From contig NZ_JROO01000027.1 in NCBI RefSeq assembly GCF_000826685.1, positions 140,563 to 204,562 on the forward strand: DNA of 64,000 bases, given 5' to 3'. Under the pieces are notes generated by a model. The model worked only from the letters and a program-made list of their open reading frames with translations, was not told the origin of the DNA and searched no databases. A program made the translations under genes and the position numbers. Origin of the DNA: Streptomonospora alba. Its GTDB lineage: Bacteria; Actinomycetota; Actinomycetes; Streptosporangiales; Streptosporangiaceae. This document shows, one piece after another, positions 34,806 to 43,688 of this stretch (its first letter is position 1; each line of letters opens with the position of its first letter).

Positions 34806-35843
34806 ATGCGCTCACCCGCCTCCCACAAACTCATCGCCTCCCTGCTCGGCGCGGTCACGGCGCTGACCGGGCCGTCCGGGGCTCAGCCCGGGAACGATCC
34901 CGCCGACCACGGCGGGGCCGGTGCTTCGCCCGAAGCCGTCGCCCCCTCGTCCCAGCAGGCACAGGACCGAACCGAGCCCGCCGAACGCGAGCACGGGGCC
35001 GTGCGCCAGGCCGCCGCCGTGGGCGACCACGAGCACCGCGCGGTCCTGGACTACTGGAGCCCTCAGCGCATGGCCGAGGCGGAGCCGCTGATCCCCGCGC
35101 TCGACGATCTGGCCGACAGCGTCCTGCCGGAGGCGTCCGACCAGCAGGCGGCCGGGGACTCCTCCAGCGCCGGCCGGCCCTGGACCGGCGGGGGACGCGT
35201 GGCCGCGACCACCGGCAAGGTCTTCCTCACGATGAACGGGCGGGACTTCACCTGCTCCGCCGCTGTCGTCTCGGCCGACAACCGCGAAACCGTCCTCACC
35301 GCCGGGCACTGCCTCAAGGACGGCTCCGGCCCCTGGGCCGAGAACTGGGCGTTCGTCCCCGGATACGACGACGGCGAGAGCCCGAACGGGCGCTACACCG
35401 CACGGCAGATGTTCGTGGCACCGCAGTGGTCGAACGGGCCCGACGACAGCTACGACTTCGGCATGGCGGTGCTCAACCGCTCGGACGGCGAACACGTCCA
35501 GGACCGCGTCGGCGCCCAGCCCATCGCTTTCAACACCGAGCCCGACGATCCCACCTACGCGTTCGGCTACCCGGCGACCGGCAGGTTCGAGGGGCGCCGG
35601 CTGCACTACTGCTCGGGCCGCACCGTGGAGGACGACGGCGGCACCACCGCTGAGGGCATGGCCTGCTCCATGACCGAGGGCTCCAGCGGCGGGCCGTGGC
35701 TGAGCGGCTTCGACCGGGAGTCGGGCACCGGCACCGTGGTCTCGGTGATCAGCTTCAAATACGCCGACGACACCCGCACCCAGTACGGCCCCCACCTGGG
35801 CGAAGCCGCCCGCAAGCTCTTCGAGCGCGCCCAGTCGTACTAG
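34806..35843 (+). CDS. Secreted trypsin-like serine peptidase (S1 family)
   Basis: A 345-residue exported protease. A short signal-like N-terminus is followed by a ~100-residue acidic pro-region and a chymotrypsin-fold domain. The triad is visible: His near 167 in LTAGHCL, Asp near 217 in SYDFGMAVL, Ser near 294 in EGSSGGPW. The disulfide Cys in FTCSAAV and GHCL are present. The pro-region suggests secretion as a zymogen. Specificity resembles V8/Glu-type or general S1 enzymes and cannot be assigned. A GC-rich hairpin ends the transcript four bases after the stop. Confidence 0.87.
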   Translation: MRSPASHKLIASLLGAVTALTGPSGAQPGNDPADHGGAGASPEAVAPSSQQAQDRTEPAEREHGAVRQAAAVGDHEHRAVLDYWSPQRMAEAEPLIPALDDLADSVLPEASDQQAAGDSSSAGRPWTGGGRVAATTGKVFLTMNGRDFTCSAAVVSADNRETVLTAGHCLKDGSGPWAENWAFVPGYDDGESPNGRYTARQMFVAPQWSNGPDDSYDFGMAVLNRSDGEHVQDRVGAQPIAFNTEPDDPTYAFGYPATGRFEGRRLHYCSGRTVEDDGGTTAEGMACSMTEGSSGGPWLSGFDRESGTGTVVSVISFKYADDTRTQYGPHLGEAARKLFERAQSY

Positions 35844-35846
35844 CCG

Positions 35847-35886
35847 GGGCGGCGGGGGCACCGGGAGCCCGCGGCCCCCGCCGCCC
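35847..35886. terminator. Hairpin terminator after the serine peptidase gene
   Basis: GGGCGGCGGGGGC (35847-35859) pairs perfectly with GCCCCCGCCGCCC (35874-35886). It lies just after the peptidase stop and between convergent genes. Confidence 0.6.
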
Positions 35887-36036
35887 GCCGGAGACGCTTC
35901 GCGGCGCCCGCTTTCCGTCGGCCGCCGAGCCCACGCCGCCCGTGCCGAGGGGAGCCGGGCCGCCGGTGGCGCATCTCAGGCGTGCGGGGCGCCCGGCCCG
36001 GTCGACGTCTCGTGCGGCGCCGACCGGGTCCCGCTC

Positions 36037-37467
36037 TCAGGTCCGCGAATCCGCGGCCGGGGCGGGCCGGCGGCGGCCGAAGTACAGCAGGCCCAGCAGG
36101 AGCGAGGCCGCCAGCAGCACGGCCATCACGACGAGCAGCGGCACGGGCCCGAACTGCAGGATCAGCGGGATCGCGGCCGCGGTGACCAGGCCGCCGCCGA
36201 AGAACGGTTCGAAAATGAGCTGCTTGTAGCCGAAGGCGGGATAGGCGGGGGTGCGCAGCTCCGGGTCGGCCACCCGCATCAGGATCAGCCCGGTGGCGGT
36301 CACGCCCAGCGACTGGCCCAGGTCGCCGATGCCGCGCTCGAACCAGTAGTCCGGCAGCATCCGCGGCGCCAGGAACAGGAACACGGCGATGCAGTAGGTG
36401 ACGCCGACCAGTGCCAGCAGCAGGAACGGAACGAAGTTGGCGGCCAGCACCTGCAGCGACAGGGTGCCCAGAGCCGAGATGATCAGCGCGTCCAGCGAGA
36501 AGCCCTGGATACGCTCGATCATCTGCCGGTCGACCACCTGCAGCCGGTCGACGCGGTCGATGACGATCTGCATGACGATCCCGCCGATCATCGCCAGCGG
36601 GAACAGGGGCACGTACTCGAACAGCTCGATGGTGTCGGCCCACAGCGCGGCCTCCAACGCCTGCAGGCCCCACAGCAGCAGCTGCCCGATGATGACGGCG
36701 ATCGCCAGCAGCCCGAAGTGCAGAGCCAGCGGCTCGATCGAGGAGGGGTGCACGGTCAGCGTCGCCGCCGCCGTGCGGTTCTCACGCTCGACCACGCCCA
36801 TCCGCTCGGTCACCGACGGCGTGGCGGATGCGGAGAGCTCGGCGGTGCGTCCGGTGCGCACGCCCCAGTTGATCAGGACGATCCCGGCGATGATGCCGGT
36901 GAGCAGACCGATGGTGGCCATGCCCAGCGCCAGGTCTTCGCCCTCGGGAAAGCCCGCCTGCTCGAAGGTCTCGTTGAGGCCGGCCGCGGTGCCGTGGCCG
37001 CCCTCGAAGCCGATCTCGATCAGTGCGCCGGTGAGCGGCGGCAGGCCGAACACCGGCCCCAGTACCAGCAGTGCCAGCAGCAGGCCCACGACGTACTGCC
37101 CGGTACCGAAAGCGAACCCCAGCGTGATCTGCGGCCCCGCGAGGCGCCCGGCCTCGCGCACGTTGGGGATGCGCTGGCCGAGGAAGAGTCCGGCGAAGAC
37201 GAGGGAGATCAGCAGCCCCGGAAGGGCGCTCCAGACCTCCATCACGCCGCTTCCCCACAGGCCGCCCTCGGTGAAGCGGTCGGTGCCCAGCGCCGCGGCG
37301 ATGCGCCCGAAGACGTCGGGACCCAGCAGCAGCGCGATGCCGCCGCCGATGATCGAACTGGGGAGGAAGAGCCGCTGCGCCAGCTTCCACCGCACGCGGA
37401 TCAGCTTGGCCACCAGCAGCACGACTCCGATGAGCAGGAGCGCGAAACCGATCGCTTCGGGTGACAT
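36037..37467 (-). CDS. gltS: Sodium/glutamate symporter, GltS family
   Basis: A 476-residue inner-membrane carrier with about 12 hydrophobic segments. Family-like regions are FEGGHGTAAGLNETFEQAG near 145-165 and, in the second half, GDLGQSLGVTATGLILMRVADPE, the inverted-repeat counterpart. It would import glutamate with sodium ions. The ATG at 37467 has AAGGAA about 16 bases upstream; no nearer site is better. It is a single-gene unit, convergent with the peptidase gene and divergent from dacB. Confidence 0.88.
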   Translation of the reverse strand: MSPEAIGFALLLIGVVLLVAKLIRVRWKLAQRLFLPSSIIGGGIALLLGPDVFGRIAAALGTDRFTEGGLWGSGVMEVWSALPGLLISLVFAGLFLGQRIPNVREAGRLAGPQITLGFAFGTGQYVVGLLLALLVLGPVFGLPPLTGALIEIGFEGGHGTAAGLNETFEQAGFPEGEDLALGMATIGLLTGIIAGIVLINWGVRTGRTAELSASATPSVTERMGVVERENRTAAATLTVHPSSIEPLALHFGLLAIAVIIGQLLLWGLQALEAALWADTIELFEYVPLFPLAMIGGIVMQIVIDRVDRLQVVDRQMIERIQGFSLDALIISALGTLSLQVLAANFVPFLLLALVGVTYCIAVFLFLAPRMLPDYWFERGIGDLGQSLGVTATGLILMRVADPELRTPAYPAFGYKQLIFEPFFGGGLVTAAAIPLILQFGPVPLLVVMAVLLAASLLLGLLYFGRRRPAPAADSRT

Positions 37468-37799
37468 CAGATGCCCGCAATTCCTTTCCCGCGAGGAGGT
37501 GTCGCCGACGGGCCCGCCGCGGCGGGCGGGACCCTTCGCCGTCGTCAGCGTCGCAATGCTACGCCTCGCACGCGAGGGATCGCGGACGGCGACGATCCCG
37601 GGCGCGCCTGCGGAAGACTCGCAAGGTGCGGCGACGCCCGCCGTCGGCGCGATCCGCGTGTGCGGCGGATGGCCGTCGCGGCGCCGACCGAGACGACGAT
37701 CACGTGGCGCGCGCCCGAGACCCGGCACGGCCGCTTCGACCGGCGGTCCCGTGCGGCGGCCTTCCCCGGGGGACCGCAACTGCTGTAAGTTACAGCGCC
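37468..37799. other. Divergent gap between gltS and the PBP4 gene
   Basis: 332 bases without a convincing gene. The right end carries the palindromic, apparently leaderless promoter of the PBP4 gene (listed separately). Confidence 0.55.
37782..37796 (+). promoter_or_regulatory. 15-base palindrome over the -10 of a leaderless gene
   Basis: GCTGTAAGTTACAGC is a perfect 7-1-7 inverted repeat. It contains TAAGTT (37786-37791), a TANNNT -10 hexamer whose transcript would start about on the ATG at 37800. A protein bound to the palindrome would block initiation. Confidence 0.55.
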
Positions 37800-39431
37800 A
37801 TGCCGAACCGTAGTCACCCGGCCTCCCGCCCCGCCCCGGGCACGGCGCGCCCGCGCGGCCTCGCCGCCAGCGCCGGCTCCGCCGCCGCGGCCGCCGCGGT
37901 GAGCGCCGCCCTGCTGGCCGCCGCGGCCGCTCCGGCCTCCGCCGCGACCGCTACGGGCGTCGCCGACCTGCGCAGCGACATCGACGCGCTGCTCGCCGAC
38001 GCGCGGCTGGAGGGCGCCTCCTCGGGTGTGCTCGTGCGCAGCCTCACCCGCGGCGACGTCCTGTACCGCGAGGAGGCGCGCACGCCGCTCGTCCCGGCCT
38101 CCAACGCCAAACTGCTCACGTCCGCGGCGGCGATGGAGGTGCTGGGCCCCGGCTACCGCTTCACCACCACCGTCGCCGCCGTCGACGACCCCGGCGACGG
38201 CGTCGTCGAGGGCGACCTGCACCTGATCGGCACCGGCGACCCCACGCTCACCGCCGGGGCCGTAGACGAACTGGCCGCCGAGGTGGCCGACTCCGGTGTC
38301 ACCGAGGTGACCGGCGACCTGCTCGCCGACGACACCCACTTCGACGACCAGCGCCTCTCCCCCGCCTGGGACCCGGCCGACGAGCCCTACTACTACTCGG
38401 CGCAGATCTCGGCGCTGACCCTTGCCGCCAACGGCGACTACGACACCGGGGTGGTCGACGTCGAGGCCGAGCCCGGCACCCGAGCGGGCGATCCCGTCGC
38501 CACGGCGCTGCACCCGATGACCGACAACCTCGCCCTGGCCGAGGAGGGCTCGACCGGCGCGCCCGGCAGCGCCTCGACCTTCGCCGTGGACCGCGCGCGG
38601 GGCACCAACGACTTCACCGCCCGCGGCTCGCTGCCGACCGACCGCACCTACTCCACGCTGCGCACGGTGCACGAGCCCACCGACCACGCCGCGCACCTGT
38701 TCGCCGCGGCCCTGCGCGACCACGGCGTGCACGTGGCCGGCGCAGTGGATCGGGGCACCGCGCCGCCCCGGGCCGAGGCCGTCGCCGAACGCTCCTCGAT
38801 GGAGCTGGGCGACCTGCTGGTGCCGTTCATGAAGCTGTCGAACAACGGCCACGCCGAGATCCTGATGAAGGCCATGGGACGCGAGACCGTCGGCGCGGGC
38901 AGCTGGGACGCGGGCACCGCTGTGGCGGCGTCGGCCCTGTGGCGCCTGGGCGTCGGCACCCGCGGCGTCGCGCTGGACGACGGCTCGGGCCTCGCCCGCT
39001 CGGACCGGTTGAGCGCCGCGACCGCCGTGCGGCTGCTGGACCGGGTACGCCACCGCCCGTGGTTCGACGCATGGCACAAGGCGCTGCCGGTCGCCGGCGC
39101 CCCCGACCGGATGGTCGGCGGCACGCTGTCCGGCCGCATGGGCGGCACCGCCGCCGAGGGCAACGTGCGGGCCAAGACCGGAACACTCACCGGTGTCAGC
39201 GCGCTGTCGGGCTATGCCACCGCCGCCGACGGCGAGCTGCTGGCCTTCTCGATCATCAACAACGGACACGACGGCGGCGCACCGCGCGGTATCCAGGACG
39301 CGATCTCCGTGCGGCTGGCCGAGTTCTCCCGCGACGACACCGCGCCCGTCGAACGGCCCACCGCCGCCCAGCGCGTCGCGCCCGGCGCGCCTGAGGCCGA
39401 GCTGGAGTGCAGCTGGGCCGGCACCTGCTGA
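37800..39431 (+). CDS. dacB: D-alanyl-D-alanine carboxypeptidase/endopeptidase (PBP4, S13 family)
   Basis: A 543-residue exported penicillin-binding protein that trims peptidoglycan stem peptides or crosslinks. A long Ala-rich signal peptide ends near ASAATA. The three active-site motifs are in place: SNAK (101-104), SNN (347-349) and KTG (459-461). The large insertion between the first two, typical of PBP4, is present. The ATG at 37800 has no ribosome-binding site and follows a -10-like hexamer by eight bases, so the message is probably leaderless. The C-terminal ~35 residues with a CSWAGTC pair are unusual. Confidence 0.92.
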   Translation: MPNRSHPASRPAPGTARPRGLAASAGSAAAAAAVSAALLAAAAAPASAATATGVADLRSDIDALLADARLEGASSGVLVRSLTRGDVLYREEARTPLVPASNAKLLTSAAAMEVLGPGYRFTTTVAAVDDPGDGVVEGDLHLIGTGDPTLTAGAVDELAAEVADSGVTEVTGDLLADDTHFDDQRLSPAWDPADEPYYYSAQISALTLAANGDYDTGVVDVEAEPGTRAGDPVATALHPMTDNLALAEEGSTGAPGSASTFAVDRARGTNDFTARGSLPTDRTYSTLRTVHEPTDHAAHLFAAALRDHGVHVAGAVDRGTAPPRAEAVAERSSMELGDLLVPFMKLSNNGHAEILMKAMGRETVGAGSWDAGTAVAASALWRLGVGTRGVALDDGSGLARSDRLSAATAVRLLDRVRHRPWFDAWHKALPVAGAPDRMVGGTLSGRMGGTAAEGNVRAKTGTLTGVSALSGYATAADGELLAFSIINNGHDGGAPRGIQDAISVRLAEFSRDDTAPVERPTAAQRVAPGAPEAELECSWAGTC

Positions 39432-39512
39432 GCCGCTGCCGGTCCCGGACGGCTCCGGTGAGTGCGCACGGCCTGACGGTGCGGGTGCTACGGCGCCCTA
39501 CCCTGGGAGGCG

Positions 39513-40445
39513 ATGGAGCGCAGCAGTGAAGCGGTGGAGGCTTCGCCCGAGGGCGGGCTCGACGTGCTCGACGCCGACACCTGGCGCGAGCGGGAGCACC
39601 GCCACCACGAGCGCGTCGACGCGCTGCTGGCCGGCCACCTCGACCGGCGGCGCCGCGGGATCGCCCACCCGGTTGAGGACTTCCTCTTCACCTACTACAG
39701 CCACCGTCCCGCGCAGCTGCGGCGCTGGCATCCCGGTCCGGGAGTGCTGCTGGAAGGCGCCGACCACCGGGAGTCCGGCGGCGGGTGGTACCGCGCCGCC
39801 GCCACCGACGCCCACGGGCGCACGGTGCGCGGCGCCGCCCTGGACACGGAGGCGTTCGCGGCCAAGCGCGGCACGACCGTGGAGTTCGTGCGCGCGCTGC
39901 TGGGCGCCGTGCAGCAGCGGCCCGCCCACCTGGGCTGTTTCGGGCTGCACGAGTGGGCGATGGTCTACCGCCTGCCTGCCGAGCAGGTCCGCCATGCGCA
40001 GGTCCCCCTGCGGCTGGGCGCCGAGGGCACCGACCGGGTCGTCGAGTCGCACCGCATCCGCTGCTCGCACTTCGACGCGTTCCGGTTCTTCACCGACGCC
40101 GCGCGCCCGCGCAACGGGCTGCAGCCCACCCGCGATTCGCAGGTCGACCTGGATCAGCCCGGCTGCCTGCACGCCAACATGGACCTGTACAAATGGGCCT
40201 ACAAACTCTCCCCCGGCGTGCCCGGCGAGCTGGTGGCCGACTGCTTCGAGCTGGCCCGCGACATCCGCGAGCTGGACATGCGCGCCTCGCCCTACGATCT
40301 GCGCGACCACGGCTACGAGCCGGTCCGGATCGAGACGCAGCAGGGCAAGGCCGCCTACGTCGAGGCGCAGCGCGCCTTCGCCGAACGCGCCGGCGGCCTG
40401 CGCGCACGGCTGCTGGAGGTCTGCGACCGCCTCCCCGCGGGCTGA
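39513..40445 (+). CDS. Protein of the actinobacterial group annotated as 3-methyladenine DNA glycosylase
   Basis: A 310-residue cytoplasmic protein with the conserved actinobacterial segments IAHPVEDFLFTYYSHRPAQL, RWHPGPGVLL, CFGLHEWAMVY and CLHANMDLYKWAYKL. Streptomyces relatives are labelled 3-methyladenine DNA glycosylase in databases. I do not see a helix-hairpin-helix or other established glycosylase motif, so the activity should be regarded as unproven. The His/Glu-rich HEWAMVY and Tyr/Lys pairs could be a metal or catalytic site. It follows the PBP4 gene by 81 bases on the same strand and may share its transcript. Confidence 0.72.
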   Translation: MERSSEAVEASPEGGLDVLDADTWREREHRHHERVDALLAGHLDRRRRGIAHPVEDFLFTYYSHRPAQLRRWHPGPGVLLEGADHRESGGGWYRAAATDAHGRTVRGAALDTEAFAAKRGTTVEFVRALLGAVQQRPAHLGCFGLHEWAMVYRLPAEQVRHAQVPLRLGAEGTDRVVESHRIRCSHFDAFRFFTDAARPRNGLQPTRDSQVDLDQPGCLHANMDLYKWAYKLSPGVPGELVADCFELARDIRELDMRASPYDLRDHGYEPVRIETQQGKAAYVEAQRAFAERAGGLRARLLEVCDRLPAG

Positions 40446-40817
40446 GGTCCCGGCGCTCGGCGCCCGCGGGGAAAGGGGCGGGTCGCCGCGAGCCGCCCGC
40501 CGGCCTGCGTTTCGCGACCCGGCGGGAGCCGACGCCGGCTGTGCTCGGTCAGGGGCGGTGGTCCAGCACGGCCTGTTCGCGCTGGGCCGGGCGCGGCTGC
40601 AGCGGTCGGCCGGTCCGGCTGTGCCTTCGGTGCCCTCGCGGCGGATCCAGCGGTGAGCGCATCGGCGCGAGATGACCGGAGGCGGTCGGGTGTGCGCTGG
40701 CGCGGGCTGTGCAGAACCTCCCGTGGTGTGGAGGCGGATCTCTCCACAGCACTGGAGGTCTTCTGCATGGGTCGACAGCCGACGCCGGTGTGGCACCGAC
40801 GTGCCGGCTGAGTACAT
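40446..40817. other. Convergent gap with a long imperfect hairpin
   Basis: 372 bases between two convergent genes with no gene that I trust. The main item is the structured element at 40710-40767. Confidence 0.5.
40710..40767. repeat. 58-base imperfect hairpin
   Basis: TGCAGAACCTCC (40710-40721) pairs with GGAGGTCTTCTGCA (40754-40767) apart from a two-base bulge, and GTGGTGTGGAG pairs with CTCCACAGCAC (10 of 11) inside it around an eight-base loop. It could be a terminator for both strands, a small RNA or a remnant of a palindromic repeat. Confidence 0.55.
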
Positions 40818-42440
40818 CTAGCCGTAGGCAGCCAGCAGCGCGTGGACGGAAGTCAGCAGCACCGCGGTGGAGACGAGCAGCGACAGGCCGAAGCAGGCGG
40901 CGTGCAGCCACCGCACGCGTCCCGCCTCGACCGCCGCGCGCGGCCAGTGCCAGACGCCGACCGCCCCCGCGGCGACCACGGTTCCCGCCGACGCCGCCCA
41001 GAGGGCCGGAGGTGTGCTGACCCAGTCGCCCAGCGGGAGCGCCGCCAGCAGCGCGGCGGAGGTGCCCGCGGTCATCGAGACGATGCGCAGCCGGTCCAGC
41101 GGCCGCTGCCCCACCAGGGTGCGCCGGCGCAGCATGAGGGAGAGCGCCATCAGGGGCGGCAGCAGAACCGGTGGCAGCGTGGTCGCCAGCCCCACCACCG
41201 GCGACGCGGCCGGGGATGCGGCGAGCGGAGGCACATCGGGGGCGTCGAGCAGGCGGGGGCCGATCGTCGCGGCGTCGGCGCTGAAGCTGTTCGACAGCAC
41301 GACCGCGCCGCGCTCGCCCTGGAAGCCGATGAACGCAGTGGCCCCGTAGGTGGCCCCGCTGTGCTGCACGAGCTCGACGCCGCCGCCGAAGTCGGTGGTG
41401 AGCCAGCCGAGCCCGGTGCGGGTCTCGGACACCGGGCCGTCGTGGAGCGGCTTCGTGGCCGCCGAGCCCGGCGCGCTGCCGTCCACGACCGCGCGCAGGA
41501 ACCGGGCCATGTCGCCGGCGGTGGTCCAGGTGCCGATGCCCACGGGCAGGTACTCCCGGGACCTCCACGCCTGCACGCGCTTGCCCGGCACGGAGTGCGG
41601 CAGGGCGGCGTGCCGCGGCAGGCCGTCGCGGTCGGCGCCGCGCATGACGGTGTCGTCCATGCCCAGCGGGTCGAGGACGCGCTCGCGCACCAGCCGCGGG
41701 TAGGGGATGCCGGCCTCCTCGGCCAGCGCGGCGCCCAGCACGGCGTACCCGAAGTTCGAGTAGCTCCACTCGGGACCGCCCTGCACGGGCACCGCGGCGG
41801 CCAGCGACTCCCGTACCGGCGGCATGGCGCGGTAGGGGTCGGTGCCGGTGAACGGGGTGACCACACCCGCTGCCATGCCGCCGGCGGGGATCCGGGGGAG
41901 CCCGGAGCGGTGGGCGGCCAGCTCCTCCAGGGTGATGGCGGCCGTCGCGGGCGAGGCGAAGTCGAGGTCGGCGAAGACCTCGCCGAGCGTGCGGTCCAGG
42001 GAGGTCTCGCCGTCGGCCGCGAGGTCGGCCAGGGCCATGGCCGTGAAGACCTTGAACACCGAACCGGTCGCGAAGCGGGTGTCCTCGCGCACGGGCCGCT
42101 CGCCGTCGATCGTGCCTCCCGTGAGGAAGCGCGTCTCCTCGCCTTCGACCTCCACCACCGACAGCCCCTGCACGCGGTCCTCGCGCCCGTCGACGCTCGC
42201 GGCCACCGAATCCGCGAGCACCGGAGCCCCCCGAAGCTGCGCTCCGCCGGGCTCGGCGGGCGGCTTCGCGGGCATGACCAGGTAGGCGGCCACGGCCGCG
42301 GCGGCGCCCAGCGCGCCCGCCGCCGCCCATACGCGGCCCGGAGCACGCCGCGTCAGCGGGGGTTTCGGGCTGCGCCGGGGGCCGTGGGGCGGGGGCGGGA
42401 CGTCCGCCGCCGGCGGTGGTGCGGTGTCGTCGCGAGTCAT
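40818..42440 (-). CDS. Beta-lactamase-fold serine hydrolase with membrane tail
   Basis: A 540-residue protein: Pro-rich cytoplasmic start, a signal-anchor segment (about 35-55), an extracellular class C beta-lactamase-like domain and several hydrophobic helices at the C-terminus (about 400-540). The catalytic S-x-x-K is SVFK near residue 126 and the Tyr motif is YSNFG; HSGATYG takes the place of the third motif. Relatives include D-aminopeptidases and esterases, so a beta-lactam substrate should not be assumed. The multi-helix tail is common in actinobacterial and Bacillus PbpX-like proteins. It diverges from the DUF8017-type gene. Confidence 0.85.
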   Translation of the reverse strand: MTRDDTAPPPAADVPPPPHGPRRSPKPPLTRRAPGRVWAAAGALGAAAAVAAYLVMPAKPPAEPGGAQLRGAPVLADSVAASVDGREDRVQGLSVVEVEGEETRFLTGGTIDGERPVREDTRFATGSVFKVFTAMALADLAADGETSLDRTLGEVFADLDFASPATAAITLEELAAHRSGLPRIPAGGMAAGVVTPFTGTDPYRAMPPVRESLAAAVPVQGGPEWSYSNFGYAVLGAALAEEAGIPYPRLVRERVLDPLGMDDTVMRGADRDGLPRHAALPHSVPGKRVQAWRSREYLPVGIGTWTTAGDMARFLRAVVDGSAPGSAATKPLHDGPVSETRTGLGWLTTDFGGGVELVQHSGATYGATAFIGFQGERGAVVLSNSFSADAATIGPRLLDAPDVPPLAASPAASPVVGLATTLPPVLLPPLMALSLMLRRRTLVGQRPLDRLRIVSMTAGTSAALLAALPLGDWVSTPPALWAASAGTVVAAGAVGVWHWPRAAVEAGRVRWLHAACFGLSLLVSTAVLLTSVHALLAAYG

Positions 42441-42484
42441 GGGATCAGCGTGGTGGGCACCGGCCGCGCACTGTAGTCGGCGAT

Positions 42485-42512
42485 GTCAGCGATCGGCGAT
42501 GACACCTGTCAT
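42485..42512. promoter_or_regulatory. TGTCA/TGACA operator-like repeats
   Basis: A perfect palindrome ATGACA-CC-TGTCAT (42499-42512) with another TGTCA half-site at 42485-42489 lies in the 185-base divergent gap between the hydrolase and the DUF8017-type gene. The form suits a GntR- or MarR-type dimer site; no such regulator is adjacent. Confidence 0.4.
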
Positions 42513-42625
42513 GCGCGGCCGGGGCCGGGTGCCGCGGCGGCGCACCGGTACGGGAGCCTCGCCGGGCCCGGCCCGCACCTTTCGCGGCGGGAACCGGGAG
42601 CACCCCTGCGCCCGTCGGAAGCACC

Positions 42626-43504
42626 ATGAATCCGCCTGAACCGCCTGAGCCCGGCCAGCCCTTTCCTGCGCCGTCCGTGCCGTCCCGGTCACAGCAGGGA
42701 CGCGGGATCGCCGTCGCCGTCATGTCGACGGTCGCCGTGCTGGGCGCGAGCATCGTCGTCCTGATCGTGGTCATGGCCCAGGGGCTGTCCCTACCGCGAC
42801 CGCCTCAGCTGCCCACCGCCGGGGGCGGCGAGCAGGGGGACGAGCGCGGCGCGCCCGGTGCGGGCGAAGAGCCCTCGGACGAGCCTTCACCGGTGGGCAT
42901 CCGGACGCCCACGGCCGACGACCCCGAGGCTCTGACGACCGCGACGGTGCCCGGCTGGAAGGGCGTCGCTGTGGAGAAGCGCGGAATGGCCTACGACATC
43001 CCCGATTCCTGGTTCGCGGAGGCGCCGGGAGTCCTCGTCGGCTTCACCGGCGAGAAGGACGACGTGCACGTGGGCGTGGGCGGCAGCGCCGTGTACGGCG
43101 CGCGGCAGGGCCCCTGCTACAGCTACACGCCCTCTCCCGGCCGCGCCGGGATATCGACGATGGGCGAGGTCATGGACACCGCCGAGGGTGCCCGGCAGCT
43201 TGCGGAGCTGTGGGCCACGCTCGGCTACCGCAACGACAAGGGCGATCCGGAACTGTCCGTCGGCTCCCCCGAGCCTTTCGCCGCCAACGGCCTCACCGGC
43301 CACACGGTCACCGTCGAGGTCCAGGCGCCCGAGTTCGACTGCTACCCCGAGCGCGCCGTGGTTCAGGTCGTCTCGTTCCTCTCGCCCGCGGGCGACGACG
43401 TGTTCAACCTGGTCGCCCACGCCGACACGGCGGGAGCGCAGGCGCCGGAGGCGCCCGAACAGACGCTCGGCCGGATGGCGGACTCGCTGCGGCCGCTGCC
43501 CTAG
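42626..43504 (+). CDS. Membrane-anchored DUF8017-like protein
   Basis: A 292-residue protein with a Pro-rich cytoplasmic start, one transmembrane helix (about 28-52), a Gly/Glu/Pro-rich linker and an extracellular domain from about 110 to the end. The domain begins GWKGVAVEKRGMAYDIPDSW, which I recognise as the DUF8017-type module of Streptosporangiales lipid- or membrane-anchored proteins; the assignment is from memory. Two Cys (CYSYTP and DCYPERAVV) could form a disulfide. No enzyme motif is visible. The ATG at 42626 follows GGAAG. Confidence 0.7.
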   Translation: MNPPEPPEPGQPFPAPSVPSRSQQGRGIAVAVMSTVAVLGASIVVLIVVMAQGLSLPRPPQLPTAGGGEQGDERGAPGAGEEPSDEPSPVGIRTPTADDPEALTTATVPGWKGVAVEKRGMAYDIPDSWFAEAPGVLVGFTGEKDDVHVGVGGSAVYGARQGPCYSYTPSPGRAGISTMGEVMDTAEGARQLAELWATLGYRNDKGDPELSVGSPEPFAANGLTGHTVTVEVQAPEFDCYPERAVVQVVSFLSPAGDDVFNLVAHADTAGAQAPEAPEQTLGRMADSLRPLP

Positions 43505-43688
43505 TCGCTCTGTCCCGCGAGGTCGGTGCTGCCGTCGTGGGGTTTCGGTCGGCCGACTCCCGCCGCACCGTCGCGGGCCCCGTCCGAGGCCCCGGCACCG
43601 TCTGGAACCGGGTCCCGGGACTCGAAGGCCGCTTCGCCTCCGGCCCTGCGCAGCGGCGCTGCCGCCGCGCGGGGCCGGAGGCGGTCGG

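Noticed and set aside
40818..42440. Call of an antibiotic-resistance beta-lactamase
   Set aside because: The protein has SVFK and YSN motifs but no KTG, and has a multi-helix membrane tail, as in esterase/D-aminopeptidase relatives.
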